From Lachnospiraceae bacterium (GTDB taxonomy: Bacteria; Bacillota; Clostridia; Lachnospirales; Lachnospiraceae): a stretch of 38,375 bases of DNA. Made by a program: the position numbers and the translations under genes. Where the stretch lies: the NCBI GenBank assembly GCA_022768825.1, contig JALEJB010000068.1:1-38375 (forward strand). The letters are read 5' to 3'. Under the pieces are notes generated by a model. It was not told the DNA's origin, did no database searches, and saw only the letters and a program-made list of their open reading frames with translations. Below, piece after piece: positions 1 to 7,586 of this stretch (positions are counted from its first letter, which is position 1; each line of letters begins with the position of its first letter).

Positions 1-143
<143 letters not shown>

Positions 144-152
144 GTATTGTAC

Positions 153-380
153 CGATTGCTGTTAAGCAATCGTGTGCCAGATAAGAACGAAGTTCTTATC
201 ATGAGTTTGTCCAGTCAAAACTTAGCTTGGCTAATATTTTAACTCTTGACCCAAAATTTTATTTTGGATCAATATTTACTGTTATAAAAGTTGTTCTTAA
301 GAACACGAAAAAAGTTTTTACTTTTTTCTTTGTCTCAAAATCTTTCAAGGTTATTTCACTGTTCAGTTTTCAAGGTTCTT
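153..380 (-). other. rRNA operon leader with hairpins and boxA-like site
   Basis: Between the rRNA promoters and the 16S gene the transcribed leader holds no gene. It contains a boxA-like antitermination stretch (AAGAACCTTGAAAACTGAA, 380-362 on the minus strand). Several perfect or near-perfect hairpins follow: 302-291 (GTTCTTAAGAAC palindrome), 272-246 (12-bp arms with one mismatch, TTT loop), 200-180 (GATAAGAAC / GTTCTTATC) and 172-153 (CGATTGCT / AGCAATCG). Such leaders normally serve antitermination and pre-16S processing; the specific role of each hairpin is inference. Confidence 0.6.
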
Positions 381-411
381 TGTTCTTGTCGTTTCGAGCG
401 ACAACTTCTTA

Positions 412-440
412 ATATTACCAAAGTCAAAGTCACTTGTCAA
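412..440 (-). promoter_or_regulatory. rRNA promoter, proximal (P2)
   Basis: On the minus strand TTGACA (440-435) and TAATAT (417-412) are separated by exactly 17 nt. The match to the sigma-A consensus and the position upstream of the 16S leader make this a strong rRNA promoter. Confidence 0.85.
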
Positions 441-510
441 GAACTTTTTTATTTATTTTTCGTTTGCTGACCGGCTGATCTGTTTCCCAGTCGCACGCGA
501 CAGCTTGTTC

Positions 511-539
511 ATAATATCACCTGATTTGACAAATGTCAA
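511..539 (-). promoter_or_regulatory. rRNA promoter, distal (P1)
   Basis: On the minus strand TTGACA (539-534) and TATTAT (516-511) are separated by 17 nt, about 100 nt upstream of the proximal promoter. Tandem promoters are usual for rRNA operons. The -35 box overlaps a short palindrome (TTGACATTTGTCAA). Confidence 0.85.
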
Positions 540-566
540 CACCCTTTTTTATTTTTTTACCCGATA

Positions 567-2255
567 TTAAAACTTTATTGATTTACCGTTTTTCATATCA
601 TAGGCCGCAGCTATTCCGTTTTTGAATACCGGGATAATTACATAGGTATAACTTCCTTTTTTTGTCAGCTGATCATCCACAATCGTGTTCTCTGATGTCT
701 CTCCCACCAGATATGCAACCTGTTTCGTCGGACATGCAAAGCTCGGCATAGAGTCAGAGGTGTAGGAACATCTGTATACGCGATACATGCTGACGCCCTG
801 TGCGCTCATGTCTGTCCAACGAATCTGTATCTGTCCATTCTTTTTTGCCAGTTTCACCTGATCTGCCGTCACAGCTGCCGGTGCGATCGAAATGGATTTC
901 TGAACATCTGTCGTCTTCTTTCCCCGATATGCCTCCAGCTTTACTTTCTCTTCGCTATATTCGGATGTACTTCGCATTGTGATCGTCGCTGCGGAATGAT
1001 CACTTCCCTTGATGGTTTTGATCAGCTTCCATGCGGTCTCGTCATCCGAATGGCTGTCTCTGACATAGATTCTGTATCCATCAATATTTTCTAACGGATT
1101 CCATGTCAGTTTGCAGGTGCGCTCTGCGGAGTATGAGTCATGATCATAAGTACAGGATAAAATCTGCCAATTCAATCCCAATGCAGGACACAAACCGTTA
1201 TAGACACTCTCACGATACCATCTGTTGTGAGAAAAAGAGGTGCCGTCCGTCAGCCGGTAGGAGGTCGGATCCTGCAACAGACCTTCTGCCGTGTACTGGC
1301 AGACATCTTTTAAGCCTTTTAGTGTATAGCTGGTCTGCCCTTTTTTCGGAGTGAATTTTTTTACAAGCTTGTTGGTTCCTTTCCCATCAAAAGAATAGAT
1401 ACTGATCTCTTTCCATGTGAATCCTTTTGGAGTTTTCCATGTGATTTTTGCTGCTGTGGAATTTACCATCTGAATGTTTAATGCAGCTTTTTCTGCTTTC
1501 GGATAGTTTTTGCCTCCCGACTGAATCTGCATGGACTCGGATAATTCCCCGTAATAATATTTCTTTTCTGATTTATCATAATAATAGGATTTGATCCGGT
1601 AAAAATAAAAGTTACCTTTTTTTGCCGTTGCATCGGTATATGTCTTCTGCTCAATCGGTACCGTCGCAATTTTCTTGTACCCGTTCTGCCAGGTACCGGA
1701 GCGATAGATCACGAATCCGGTCAAGTACTGAGCATCATTCATCGGAATCATACGAGCATTATCTTCGATGTCATATGCCGGCAGCTTTAAGGTAATCTTA
1801 TTTCCGCTCGTTGTGATATCTACCAATGCCGCTCTCTGAAGCGAGACTTGTGACTGAATGACTTGTGATTTTTTTCCTTTTAGCAGCCCATGTTCTTCCG
1901 TGGCATTCCAGTATGGAATCGCATAGTAATAGTAGGTTTTATTTACTTTGATCGCTGTATCATAGTATGCTTCATAGGTTTTCGCTTTTGCAATCTTTTT
2001 GAAGTTTCCGGATTTGCCTTCCCTGCGATAGATCTCTATATAATCGCAGTCTCTTTCCTGTGTATAGAAGCTCACACAGATAGCGGGTCTGTTTTCTCCA
2101 TTTGCAATCTGTTTGGCGCATGGCGTGATATAATGATACTCTGACCACTGAAACTGTTCATATTCCATGTTCTGCGCTTTTGCGCTCATGGGAATCAGGA
2201 AAAATAAAATCATGAGTAATGTTGAAACAATTGAGATTGAAGATATTTTTTTCAT
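567..2255 (-). CDS. Secreted protein with fibronectin type III-like modules
   Basis: A 562-residue exported protein of unknown function. The start is ATG at 2255 because GGAG (2268-2265) sits 9 nt upstream; an in-frame GTG at 2270 would lie within that ribosome site. The N-terminus is a classic signal peptide: a short Lys-rich stretch, a hydrophobic core and a cleavage region ending near SAKA. The mature part is rich in Tyr and beta-forming residues and has several Fn3-like units, recognisable by repeated patterns such as DYIEIYRREGKSGNFKKI, TGFVIYRSG and DGYIRYVRD-like strands followed by YYYYAI- or YFYRIKSYY-type strands. No catalytic motif, sortase motif or membrane anchor is visible, so it is probably released or loosely wall-bound. 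It has its own promoter and is not clearly part of the upstream zinc-ribbon operon. Confidence 0.75.
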   Translation of the reverse strand: MKKISSISIVSTLLMILFFLIPMSAKAQNMEYEQFQWSEYHYITPCAKQIANGENRPAICVSFYTQERDCDYIEIYRREGKSGNFKKIAKAKTYEAYYDTAIKVNKTYYYYAIPYWNATEEHGLLKGKKSQVIQSQVSLQRAALVDITTSGNKITLKLPAYDIEDNARMIPMNDAQYLTGFVIYRSGTWQNGYKKIATVPIEQKTYTDATAKKGNFYFYRIKSYYYDKSEKKYYYGELSESMQIQSGGKNYPKAEKAALNIQMVNSTAAKITWKTPKGFTWKEISIYSFDGKGTNKLVKKFTPKKGQTSYTLKGLKDVCQYTAEGLLQDPTSYRLTDGTSFSHNRWYRESVYNGLCPALGLNWQILSCTYDHDSYSAERTCKLTWNPLENIDGYRIYVRDSHSDDETAWKLIKTIKGSDHSAATITMRSTSEYSEEKVKLEAYRGKKTTDVQKSISIAPAAVTADQVKLAKKNGQIQIRWTDMSAQGVSMYRVYRCSYTSDSMPSFACPTKQVAYLVGETSENTIVDDQLTKKGSYTYVIIPVFKNGIAAAYDMKNGKSIKF

Positions 2256-2272
2256 CCACTTCTTCTCCACAC

Positions 2273-2301
2273 TATATATATAACAATCTTGGCAATGTCA
2301 A
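2273..2301 (-). promoter_or_regulatory. Promoter for the Fn3-like protein gene
   Basis: On the minus strand TTGACA (2301-2296) is followed after 17 nt by TATATA (2278-2273). Transcription from this -10 would begin near 2266, leaving only about 11 nt before the ATG. A shifted -10 within the TATATATATA run would give a more usual leader but a shorter spacer. Confidence 0.5.
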
Positions 2302-2336
2302 TCCAACCACAACACATGGATTTTTCATGAAATTTT

Positions 2337-2699
2337 TCATTTCACAAACTGTTTCCGAATCAGCTGTCCTTGCTTTGGATCAAGCAAATATCGTATGCCA
2401 TGATAACTCAACACCGACAATCCCTCAGGGGTCATATTCATCTGAGGATACCACACATCCTTTCGATTTCCCAAATGCTCCGACAAGACATCCTGAATGT
2501 TCCATAGAATATCCCCATTCTTATCAATCGCATAAATATTATTATCTGTACAACAATTAAGCTGCCAATGTCCAAATAAGACAATATAACAGGTTGATAA
2601 CTCTATCATTCGCTGCAGGATTCCCGGAAAATCCAACTGCTTGTCTGCCACTCGAATCTGCGTCTTTGCATTGCTCATATCAGTTTCAAATGAAAACAT
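2337..2699 (-). CDS. Conserved hypothetical protein, last gene of the zinc-ribbon/SPFH operon
   Basis: A 120-residue soluble protein I do not recognise. The start is ATG at 2699 (protein begins MFSFETDMSN), with an AGGAGAGG ribosome site just upstream; a longer open frame to 2768 overlaps the preceding gene and lacks a ribosome site. There is no signal peptide or membrane segment. The middle part (NNIYAIDKNGDILWNIQD) and the end (GIRYLLDPKQGQLI) look like two strands-and-turn units as found in beta-propeller (PQQ-like or WD) repeats, but two units do not make a propeller. It lies 44 nt downstream of the 319-residue zinc-ribbon gene on the same strand and is most likely co-transcribed with it. 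Confidence 0.65.
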   Translation of the reverse strand: MFSFETDMSNAKTQIRVADKQLDFPGILQRMIELSTCYIVLFGHWQLNCCTDNNIYAIDKNGDILWNIQDVLSEHLGNRKDVWYPQMNMTPEGLSVLSYHGIRYLLDPKQGQLIRKQFVK

Positions 2700-2743
2700 T
2701 ACCTCTCCTTTCACATCGCTACATGCTCCTGTACAAGTGATAA

Positions 2744-3703
2744 CTATAGGGACGTGAAATCTCCACAAGAATCACTGGGTCCACTTGGATGACGAAAACT
2801 ATTATACAGACACTTTTTCTCGTATGCCTCGTAATATCGGCACCTGCCACAGCAGGTTCCCGGCGCCGCTCCCAGATATCCGGGATTATGATTCTGCGCT
2901 CTCTGTTGCATATAATCCAGCATTGTATATGATTTCGATTGCGGCTGTGTCGTTGTGGGCGAAGACGTGGCTGTGGTACTACTTCTGTAGGTGTTGCTTG
3001 ATGCGGCACCGGCATTTGCAGCTGTCGCAATTGCATTTAAAGCATCGGAATTGGTCTTTCCTGCAAGTGTCAGATATTTGCCACAATCAAGGCCCTCCAG
3101 ATATGCTTTTACCGACACACCATACGTGGTTGCCATTTTCTGAATTTCTTCTGTAGTCATCAAAGTAGAAAGATCATTCATCTTATTTCCTGCAATCATT
3201 CCCATTCCGAGCAGTCCTTTGACCAGTCCACCTGAACCCTTTTTCTTCTGGTATCCCTCCGCCATACGATATCTTTCGTAGATAATCTGCTCTGCCTGCA
3301 GGATTGGATTCGGAATACAATCCTTACTCTGAATTCGAATGACTGTGTTTGTACTATTTAATATAGAATCACAATATTCGCATTTCGTGTTTTTCAGTCC
3401 AACTGGCGCCCCACAGAAATAACAAGTACCCTCTCCTTCTTTTGAAGCTGTCGGATCAATGGAAAAACGTCCATAATACTCCTCCAGATTTTCTACGAGA
3501 TGGAGATATTCAGACAACTGTTTCTTATATTTTGAGCATTCATCACACGCCTCCGGAAAGATGTAGCAACCCTTTGGGCAAGTCGGAAACGGTTTATTAT
3601 TTCCATATGTGATACCAGTCGCATTTTTCAGTGTTTGTGATGCCCCTTTAAACGTATCACTATTTTTAAAATCATCAATCATTCCAAACAAATCTATTGC
3701 CAT
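2744..3703 (-). CDS. Cys-rich zinc-binding protein (three Cys clusters)
   Basis: A 319-residue cytoplasmic protein of unknown function. GAGGTG lies 6 nt before the ATG at 3703. Three Cys clusters are visible: residues 42-56 (Cys42, 46, 53, 56), a CxxC-x10-CxxC zinc ribbon at residues 94-111 (CYFCGAP ... CEYC), and a C-terminal group Cys285-x2-Cys288-x9-Cys298-x14-Cys313. The first two look like structural zinc sites; the last could bind zinc or another metal. Between them is an Ala/Ser/Thr-rich linker (roughly residues 225-265). It follows the SPFH gene by 21 nt on the same strand, so it is probably translated from the same message and may act with it at the membrane. No enzyme motif is seen. 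Confidence 0.75.
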   Translation of the reverse strand: MAIDLFGMIDDFKNSDTFKGASQTLKNATGITYGNNKPFPTCPKGCYIFPEACDECSKYKKQLSEYLHLVENLEEYYGRFSIDPTASKEGEGTCYFCGAPVGLKNTKCEYCDSILNSTNTVIRIQSKDCIPNPILQAEQIIYERYRMAEGYQKKKGSGGLVKGLLGMGMIAGNKMNDLSTLMTTEEIQKMATTYGVSVKAYLEGLDCGKYLTLAGKTNSDALNAIATAANAGAASSNTYRSSTTATSSPTTTQPQSKSYTMLDYMQQRAQNHNPGYLGAAPGTCCGRCRYYEAYEKKCLYNSFRHPSGPSDSCGDFTSL

Positions 3704-3724
3704 TCATCTCACCTCAAAATACGA

Positions 3725-5029
3725 CTATTCTTCAACCTCATCATTTTCATCGATTGGGTCACCGCATTGTGGACAAAACTTTGGAAGCTTTGCCATCATA
3801 TCAATTTCATATCCGCACTTATCACAGACAAGTTTTTTTGGTTTTTTTCTGCCACAGGCTCCACAGAATTTATTTGAGTTTTCCTGACCACACACACAAA
3901 TCCATTTCGCCTTTGGCTCCGGTCGCTTCTTTCCACATTCCTGACAGTATAACATCGTATTCGTCTGTCCACAACTGCATACCCAACTATCAGAATTTGC
4001 CACAGGTGCCGATGACTGTAAAACTGCACCTGCCTGATTTGGTGTATTTAATAACGCTGTTGCATCGATGGCGCCGGACATTCCCATCGCCATATTCATT
4101 CCTGCAAATCCCGCCATTGCACCATTCGCATTCGCAGCCGCTGCTCCCATCGCATCTGCCTGTGAAGCACCAAGTCGTGCTCCCAGCATTCTTGTATTAT
4201 TGGCATATGCGGATGATTCCTGCATCTGTCGGATTTGCTCCACACTACTGTCTGTTGGAACAATATTGGTAATTACAATTGATGTCAGTTCAATTCCTCT
4301 CTGCTCTAACCACTTATCCTTCAATGTATCATTTAACGCCGTTGCCAATTCCGCTGTTCTTAAGGGAATCTCATCATATCGAAGTCCAAGTCTCGCCAAA
4401 CCGGAAATTGCGGGAAGCATGGCACTTTGCATCTCCGTCTTCATCTGTTGCTCAATGGATTCTTTTCGATAAGTATCCGCTACATTTGCAGCGATATTTG
4501 TGTAAAATGTAATTGGATTTTTTATGCGAAATGTATAAGTACCATATGCCTTCAACATTAAAGTCATATTGAATTCAGCATCTCGAAATGGAATATTTCC
4601 CATTCCGACCTTGTTATCTAAAATCTCTTTTTTATTTACAAAATAAACACGCTGATCATTCATTGCCTGACCACCAGACTGAAACCTGACAGCCATCTTA
4701 CGGAACGCATCCTGCAATCCATATTCGCTATTATCAAACATAGATGGTTCAGTTCCGGTATTGTAAATATATCCGCCCGGCTCCGAAGAAAAATCGATAA
4801 TTTTTCCATTTTCAACTACAAGCATACACTGTCCTTCATTGACAGCAATCTTGCTTCCATCCGAAATAATATTCGAATCGCGATTCGTGTTGCCGCTATA
4901 TCCACTGACTCTCGCCTGACCCTTTGTCATCAGAACATCCGTTGACATGGAATCACAATAAATATACTCCAGCCACTCATCGTAGAGAGTTCCCAAACCG
5001 CTTCCTAATACTGCCTTAATTAATCCCAT
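3725..5029 (-). CDS. SPFH-domain protein with C-terminal zinc ribbons (YdjI-like)
   Basis: A 434-residue protein of the SPFH (stomatin/prohibitin/flotillin) superfamily, close in layout to the YdjI type sometimes annotated as virion core protein. ATG at 5029 is preferred: GGAAGG lies 9 nt upstream and family members start MGLIKA-like; a TTG at 5038 would overlap the preceding stop. The N-terminal ~30 residues are amphipathic, residues ~50-290 form the SPFH region, followed by an Ala/Gly/Met-rich linker. The C-terminal ~100 residues hold CxCG...CxxC repeats (WVCSCGQ, CQECGKK, WICVCGQ, CGACGRK, CDKCGYE, CPQCGDP), i.e. two or three zinc ribbons. In Bacillus subtilis ydjI sits in the PspA-type operon ydjFGHI; here it lies among five other zinc-ribbon or small genes and no PspA gene is present. 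A role in membrane scaffolding or stress is inference. Confidence 0.85.
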   Translation of the reverse strand: MGLIKAVLGSGLGTLYDEWLEYIYCDSMSTDVLMTKGQARVSGYSGNTNRDSNIISDGSKIAVNEGQCMLVVENGKIIDFSSEPGGYIYNTGTEPSMFDNSEYGLQDAFRKMAVRFQSGGQAMNDQRVYFVNKKEILDNKVGMGNIPFRDAEFNMTLMLKAYGTYTFRIKNPITFYTNIAANVADTYRKESIEQQMKTEMQSAMLPAISGLARLGLRYDEIPLRTAELATALNDTLKDKWLEQRGIELTSIVITNIVPTDSSVEQIRQMQESSAYANNTRMLGARLGASQADAMGAAAANANGAMAGFAGMNMAMGMSGAIDATALLNTPNQAGAVLQSSAPVANSDSWVCSCGQTNTMLYCQECGKKRPEPKAKWICVCGQENSNKFCGACGRKKPKKLVCDKCGYEIDMMAKLPKFCPQCGDPIDENDEVEE

Positions 5030-5034
5030 ATCTA

Positions 5035-5901
5035 TCAACCTTCCGTAATTAGTTTGTTAATCCGATACAAATCTTCCCCTGAAAGATCATCATAAGAGCC
5101 ACCCTGCATATCAATATTGATACTCAGAGGTGTTCCATTGGAATCCATAATCAGAGTAAGCTGCTGGGCAATACCCTTTGATGCCGTATTTGCCTTTAAA
5201 GAAGCAAACGGTATATCCAATCTCCAACCCAATGTATCATACAAAATAATCATATTCGGTGTCACCGTCATACTTGGATATCGATCTGCCCCATTAATCC
5301 TCACATGGACCTGTGGATACTTCACAAGTATTGTGTATGTAGATGCCGATGCGCCAAATTGCTTCAGCTTTTGATTATGTGCCACCCGGTCATAGCTCCA
5401 TGCATTACAGTTTCGACAGAATCCACCCATAATTCCATAGGCAATATCAAGCTTTTGATTGCACTTTGCACATACACACACATAACCACTTCCGTCGTTA
5501 TTTGAACGACCATTGTTTTTCAATTGCGGAGCAGAACCGGCATTTCCTGTTTTTGCATAATTATTCATCTGCTGAGTCTTATTTTCCATTTTCTGCACAA
5601 ACGAAGGATTATTTTGTTGTATGTTCGGCTGTTGCGCATTCATCTGCTGCCGATGCATTTGCTGGTTATTTGTCTGCTGATTCATCTGCCGCTGATTCAT
5701 TTGCTGGTTATTTGTCTGCTGATTCATCTGCTGCTGATTCATTTGCTGGTTATTTGTCTGCTGATTCATCTGCTGCTGATTGTAATTGTTATAACCCGAA
5801 CCGGATGTCTTGCCGGATGAATTCTGACGTACAAAATAAACCACTGCGATGATCAGCAAAATTAAAATTATTGTACCCATTCCTACTATTCCATCAGACA
5901 T
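5035..5901 (-). CDS. Membrane-anchored protein with Q/N-rich tandem repeat and Cys-motif C-terminal domain
   Basis: A 288-residue protein. GGAAGGAG lies 11 nt before ATG 5901, inside the end of the upstream gene. Residues ~8-25 form one transmembrane helix (IILILLIIAVVYF), so the rest probably faces the cytoplasm. Residues 42-100 are extremely Gln/Asn/Met-rich and contain three 14-residue repeats (unit MNQQTNNQQMNQQQ, residues 45-86). A folded C-terminal domain follows, with a CAKC ... CRNC zinc ribbon (roughly residues 145-168) and a beta-rich end. The stop at 5035 lies 5 nt before the SPFH start, implying translational coupling. The low-complexity segment is prion-like in composition and could drive self-association; this is inference. 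I recognise no named family. Confidence 0.75.
   Translation of the reverse strand: MSDGIVGMGTIILILLIIAVVYFVRQNSSGKTSGSGYNNYNQQQMNQQTNNQQMNQQQMNQQTNNQQMNQRQMNQQTNNQQMHRQQMNAQQPNIQQNNPSFVQKMENKTQQMNNYAKTGNAGSAPQLKNNGRSNNDGSGYVCVCAKCNQKLDIAYGIMGGFCRNCNAWSYDRVAHNQKLKQFGASASTYTILVKYPQVHVRINGADRYPSMTVTPNMIILYDTLGWRLDIPFASLKANTASKGIAQQLTLIMDSNGTPLSINIDMQGGSYDDLSGEDLYRINKLITEG
5644..5769 (-). repeat. Three in-frame 42-bp tandem repeats (Q/N-rich)
   Basis: Three consecutive 42-bp units encode MNQQTNNQQMNQQQ, MNQQTNNQQMNQRQ and MNQQTNNQQMHRQQ. The DNA copies differ by only a few bases, so the array could vary in copy number by slippage or recombination while keeping the frame. Confidence 0.9.
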
Positions 5902-5905
5902 ATAA

Positions 5906-6499
5906 TTAAAGTCTCCTTCCGCAATTTACGCAAAATTTCTGACCAACCTGGATTTGTTCCCCACAATCAGGACACGACTGTAGCTGCTGGCTATCCGCTT
6001 CTGACACATTATGTATCTCAGAAGGTCCTTCCTGCGCCGATTCTACCTTCGAAACTTCTTGCGTAGCAGGCTCTTCCATCGAAGGTGCCTCTACAGGAGT
6101 CTCTTTTGCAACAGGTTCTTCCATTGAAGGTGCCTCTGCCGGAGTCTCTTTTGCAACAGGTTCTTCCATTACAGGTGCCTCTGCCGGAGTCTCTTTTGCA
6201 ACAGGTTCTTCCATTACAGGTGTTTCCTGCGTCCACTCCTCCGCTACCTGACCACAAAGTACACATTTAATCTGTCCAGACATTGGATGATGGCTGTACA
6301 AGAGATTGCAAGTCTTGCATACAAAGACCTTATCGTCCACACTGTTCATGATCACACTTCGATTGTCTAACGGCTTCTTTTCTGCCGGTTCCGGCTGCGT
6401 GCTGGCAGCAGTCGAATTTCCAGCCACCAGTTTTGTTCCACAAAACAGGCAAAATGCAGCGTCATCTGCTACCTGCTTCCCACACTTGTAACAAAACAT
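5906..6499 (-). CDS. Double zinc-ribbon protein with Glu/Pro-rich repeats
   Basis: A 197-residue soluble protein with no signal peptide. It has an N-terminal zinc ribbon (CYKCGK ... CLFCGTKL, Cys3, 6, 17, 20), a second Cys pair set (CKTC at 61-64 and CVLCG at 79-83), a low-complexity acidic segment with three 15-residue repeats (VMEEPVAKETPAEAP-type, residues 95-139), and a C-terminal zinc ribbon (CPDCGEQ ... CVNCGRRL). The layout, ribbons at both ends of a flexible Glu/Pro spacer, suggests a tether or scaffold rather than an enzyme. Its stop is 4 nt upstream of the next ATG, so the two are translationally linked. No family name is offered. Confidence 0.75.
   Translation of the reverse strand: MFCYKCGKQVADDAAFCLFCGTKLVAGNSTAASTQPEPAEKKPLDNRSVIMNSVDDKVFVCKTCNLLYSHHPMSGQIKCVLCGQVAEEWTQETPVMEEPVAKETPAEAPVMEEPVAKETPAEAPSMEEPVAKETPVEAPSMEEPATQEVSKVESAQEGPSEIHNVSEADSQQLQSCPDCGEQIQVGQKFCVNCGRRL
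6083..6217 (-). repeat. Three in-frame 45-bp tandem repeats (Glu/Pro-rich)
   Basis: Three units of 45 bp encode VMEEPVAKETPAEAP twice and SMEEPVAKETPVEAP once, followed by a decaying fourth copy (SMEEPATQE). Units are nearly identical in DNA, which points to recent duplication within the gene. Confidence 0.9.
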
Positions 6500-6517
6500 C
6501 TGATCACCTCCTACGAA

Positions 6518-6874
6518 TTAAACAAATAAAAAGTAAAGAATGACGCCACCCGCTGCTCCTGCAAAGCAGATCATAGCATCATCTTTTTTCTTCGTAACCA
6601 GGAAGATAATTCCCAAAATTATACCTATAAATGGCACCAATAAACCTGGAATAAGCCACAGATATCTGGTCCATAATTTCTGTACACTGCCACCGTTGGA
6701 CATTTCCTGCTGATTATAACCTTGCTGATTATAACTCTGATAATTCTGCGTCGAGCTCTGATTTTCCATACTCTGATTATTAATCTCTTGTACGACATCA
6801 CCTAATGGATTTCCACAATTTTGGCAAAACATAGCTCCATCAGGCATTTGATTTCCGCATTTTGGACAAAACAT
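6518..6874 (-). CDS. Zinc-ribbon membrane protein, first gene of the operon
   Basis: A 118-residue protein with a strong ribosome site (AGGAGG) before ATG 6874. Residues 1-24 are a zinc ribbon (FCPKCGNQ ... FCQNCGNPLG; Cys3, 6, 17, 20), followed by a Gln/Asn/Tyr-rich linker to about residue 60, and two hydrophobic helices (about 70-92 and 100-117) that form a membrane hairpin. It is the first of six co-directional genes ending at 2337. Proteins of this layout are widespread in Firmicutes and have no fixed function; here the shared ribbon sequences with the next gene suggest the products work as a set. Confidence 0.75.
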   Translation of the reverse strand: MFCPKCGNQMPDGAMFCQNCGNPLGDVVQEINNQSMENQSSTQNYQSYNQQGYNQQEMSNGGSVQKLWTRYLWLIPGLLVPFIGIILGIIFLVTKKKDDAMICFAGAAGGVILYFLFV

Positions 6875-6953
6875 TTTTTTACCTCCTGATATTTATCTTT
6901 TTTATTTCAATTTTTATTGTCAGTCATGTAAACATATTGACTCAACCATATCT

Positions 6954-6962
6954 ATTATAGCA
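6954..6962 (-). promoter_or_regulatory. Extended -10 promoter of the zinc-ribbon/SPFH operon
   Basis: On the minus strand TGCTATAAT (6962-6954) is an extended -10 element about 80 nt upstream of the first gene. No good -35 box is found at 17 nt, which is tolerated with a TGn extension. A terminator between this site and the lipoprotein gene upstream is not obvious. Confidence 0.5.
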
Positions 6963-7029
6963 CAACCTTATTATGCCGAAAAGTTTTTCCTTCAATTTCA
7001 GGCAGTCTCTTGCTATAGTTTTTCCATTT

Positions 7030-7512
7030 TCAGTTACGTTCTGTCGCCTGAAGCGTTCCTTGCGCATTTATGATATCCACATGAATTTCATCAATCTCAT
7101 CATCCATGTACATATGCCTGCTGTACGCATGAAACATTGCCTCTGTGTGTTCCTCACACTCAAACTGAAATACACGATATGCCGGATTGCTGCCTACCGA
7201 CGCATACATATCGAAACACTCCGGTTCTTCCACAACATCGTCCCGAACCAATTCCATTCCTTTCCCACCAACCTGATATTCCCAGCGATAGGGAAGTGCC
7301 TGATCTTCCTCTAACACGATTGTGAGGACATTACCGGAAACATTGACTCTGTCCAGCTTTTCCAAATCAAGATAAGACAGATCCTTGTTTTCTGATCTCT
7401 CTGTAATCGGTTCATCCATGCTAGCTGAGGCTTTACAACCCACAAAAAAACTTCCGCACACAAACAACGCAAGCAAAAACAAATATTTTTTTCCTGTTTG
7501 AAATGAAATCAT
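7030..7512 (-). CDS. Lipoprotein, possibly chagasin-like (protease-inhibitor I42 fold)
   Basis: A 160-residue lipoprotein. AAAGGAT precedes ATG 7512. The N-terminus has Lys residues, a hydrophobic core (YLFLLALFVCGSFFVGC) and a lipobox-like FVGC with Cys26, so it should be lipid-anchored outside the membrane. The mature part has ALPYRWEYQ and, further on, RVFQFECEEHTEAMFHAYSR, which recall the chagasin-type pattern (TGYxW ... FxF...G...L.F.Y.R), a family of Cys-protease inhibitors; the match is partial and the typical NPTTGY loop is not clear. Gene order is divergent from the RNA methyltransferase gene. Confidence in lipoprotein is high, in the inhibitor idea low. Confidence 0.7.
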   Translation of the reverse strand: MISFQTGKKYLFLLALFVCGSFFVGCKASASMDEPITERSENKDLSYLDLEKLDRVNVSGNVLTIVLEEDQALPYRWEYQVGGKGMELVRDDVVEEPECFDMYASVGSNPAYRVFQFECEEHTEAMFHAYSRHMYMDDEIDEIHVDIINAQGTLQATERN

Positions 7513-7534
7513 AACTGTTCTATCCTTTCAAATC

Positions 7535-7543
7535 TGTTATACT
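7535..7543 (+). promoter_or_regulatory. Extended -10 promoter for the RNA methyltransferase gene
   Basis: TGTTATACT is an extended -10 element about 45 nt upstream of ATG 7587. The -35 region is poor, so this rests on the -10 match and position. Confidence 0.4.
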
Positions 7544-7586
7544 GTTTATATCCTTTCAATAACATTCACACTCGGAGGATTTTGGT

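Noticed and set aside
2700-2768. Upstream extension of the 120-residue gene
   Set aside because: The extension overlaps the preceding gene and a clear AGGAGAGG site supports the internal ATG at 2699.
5644-6217. Short tandem repeats considered as a CRISPR array
   Set aside because: Units are adjacent without spacers and keep the reading frame of two protein genes.
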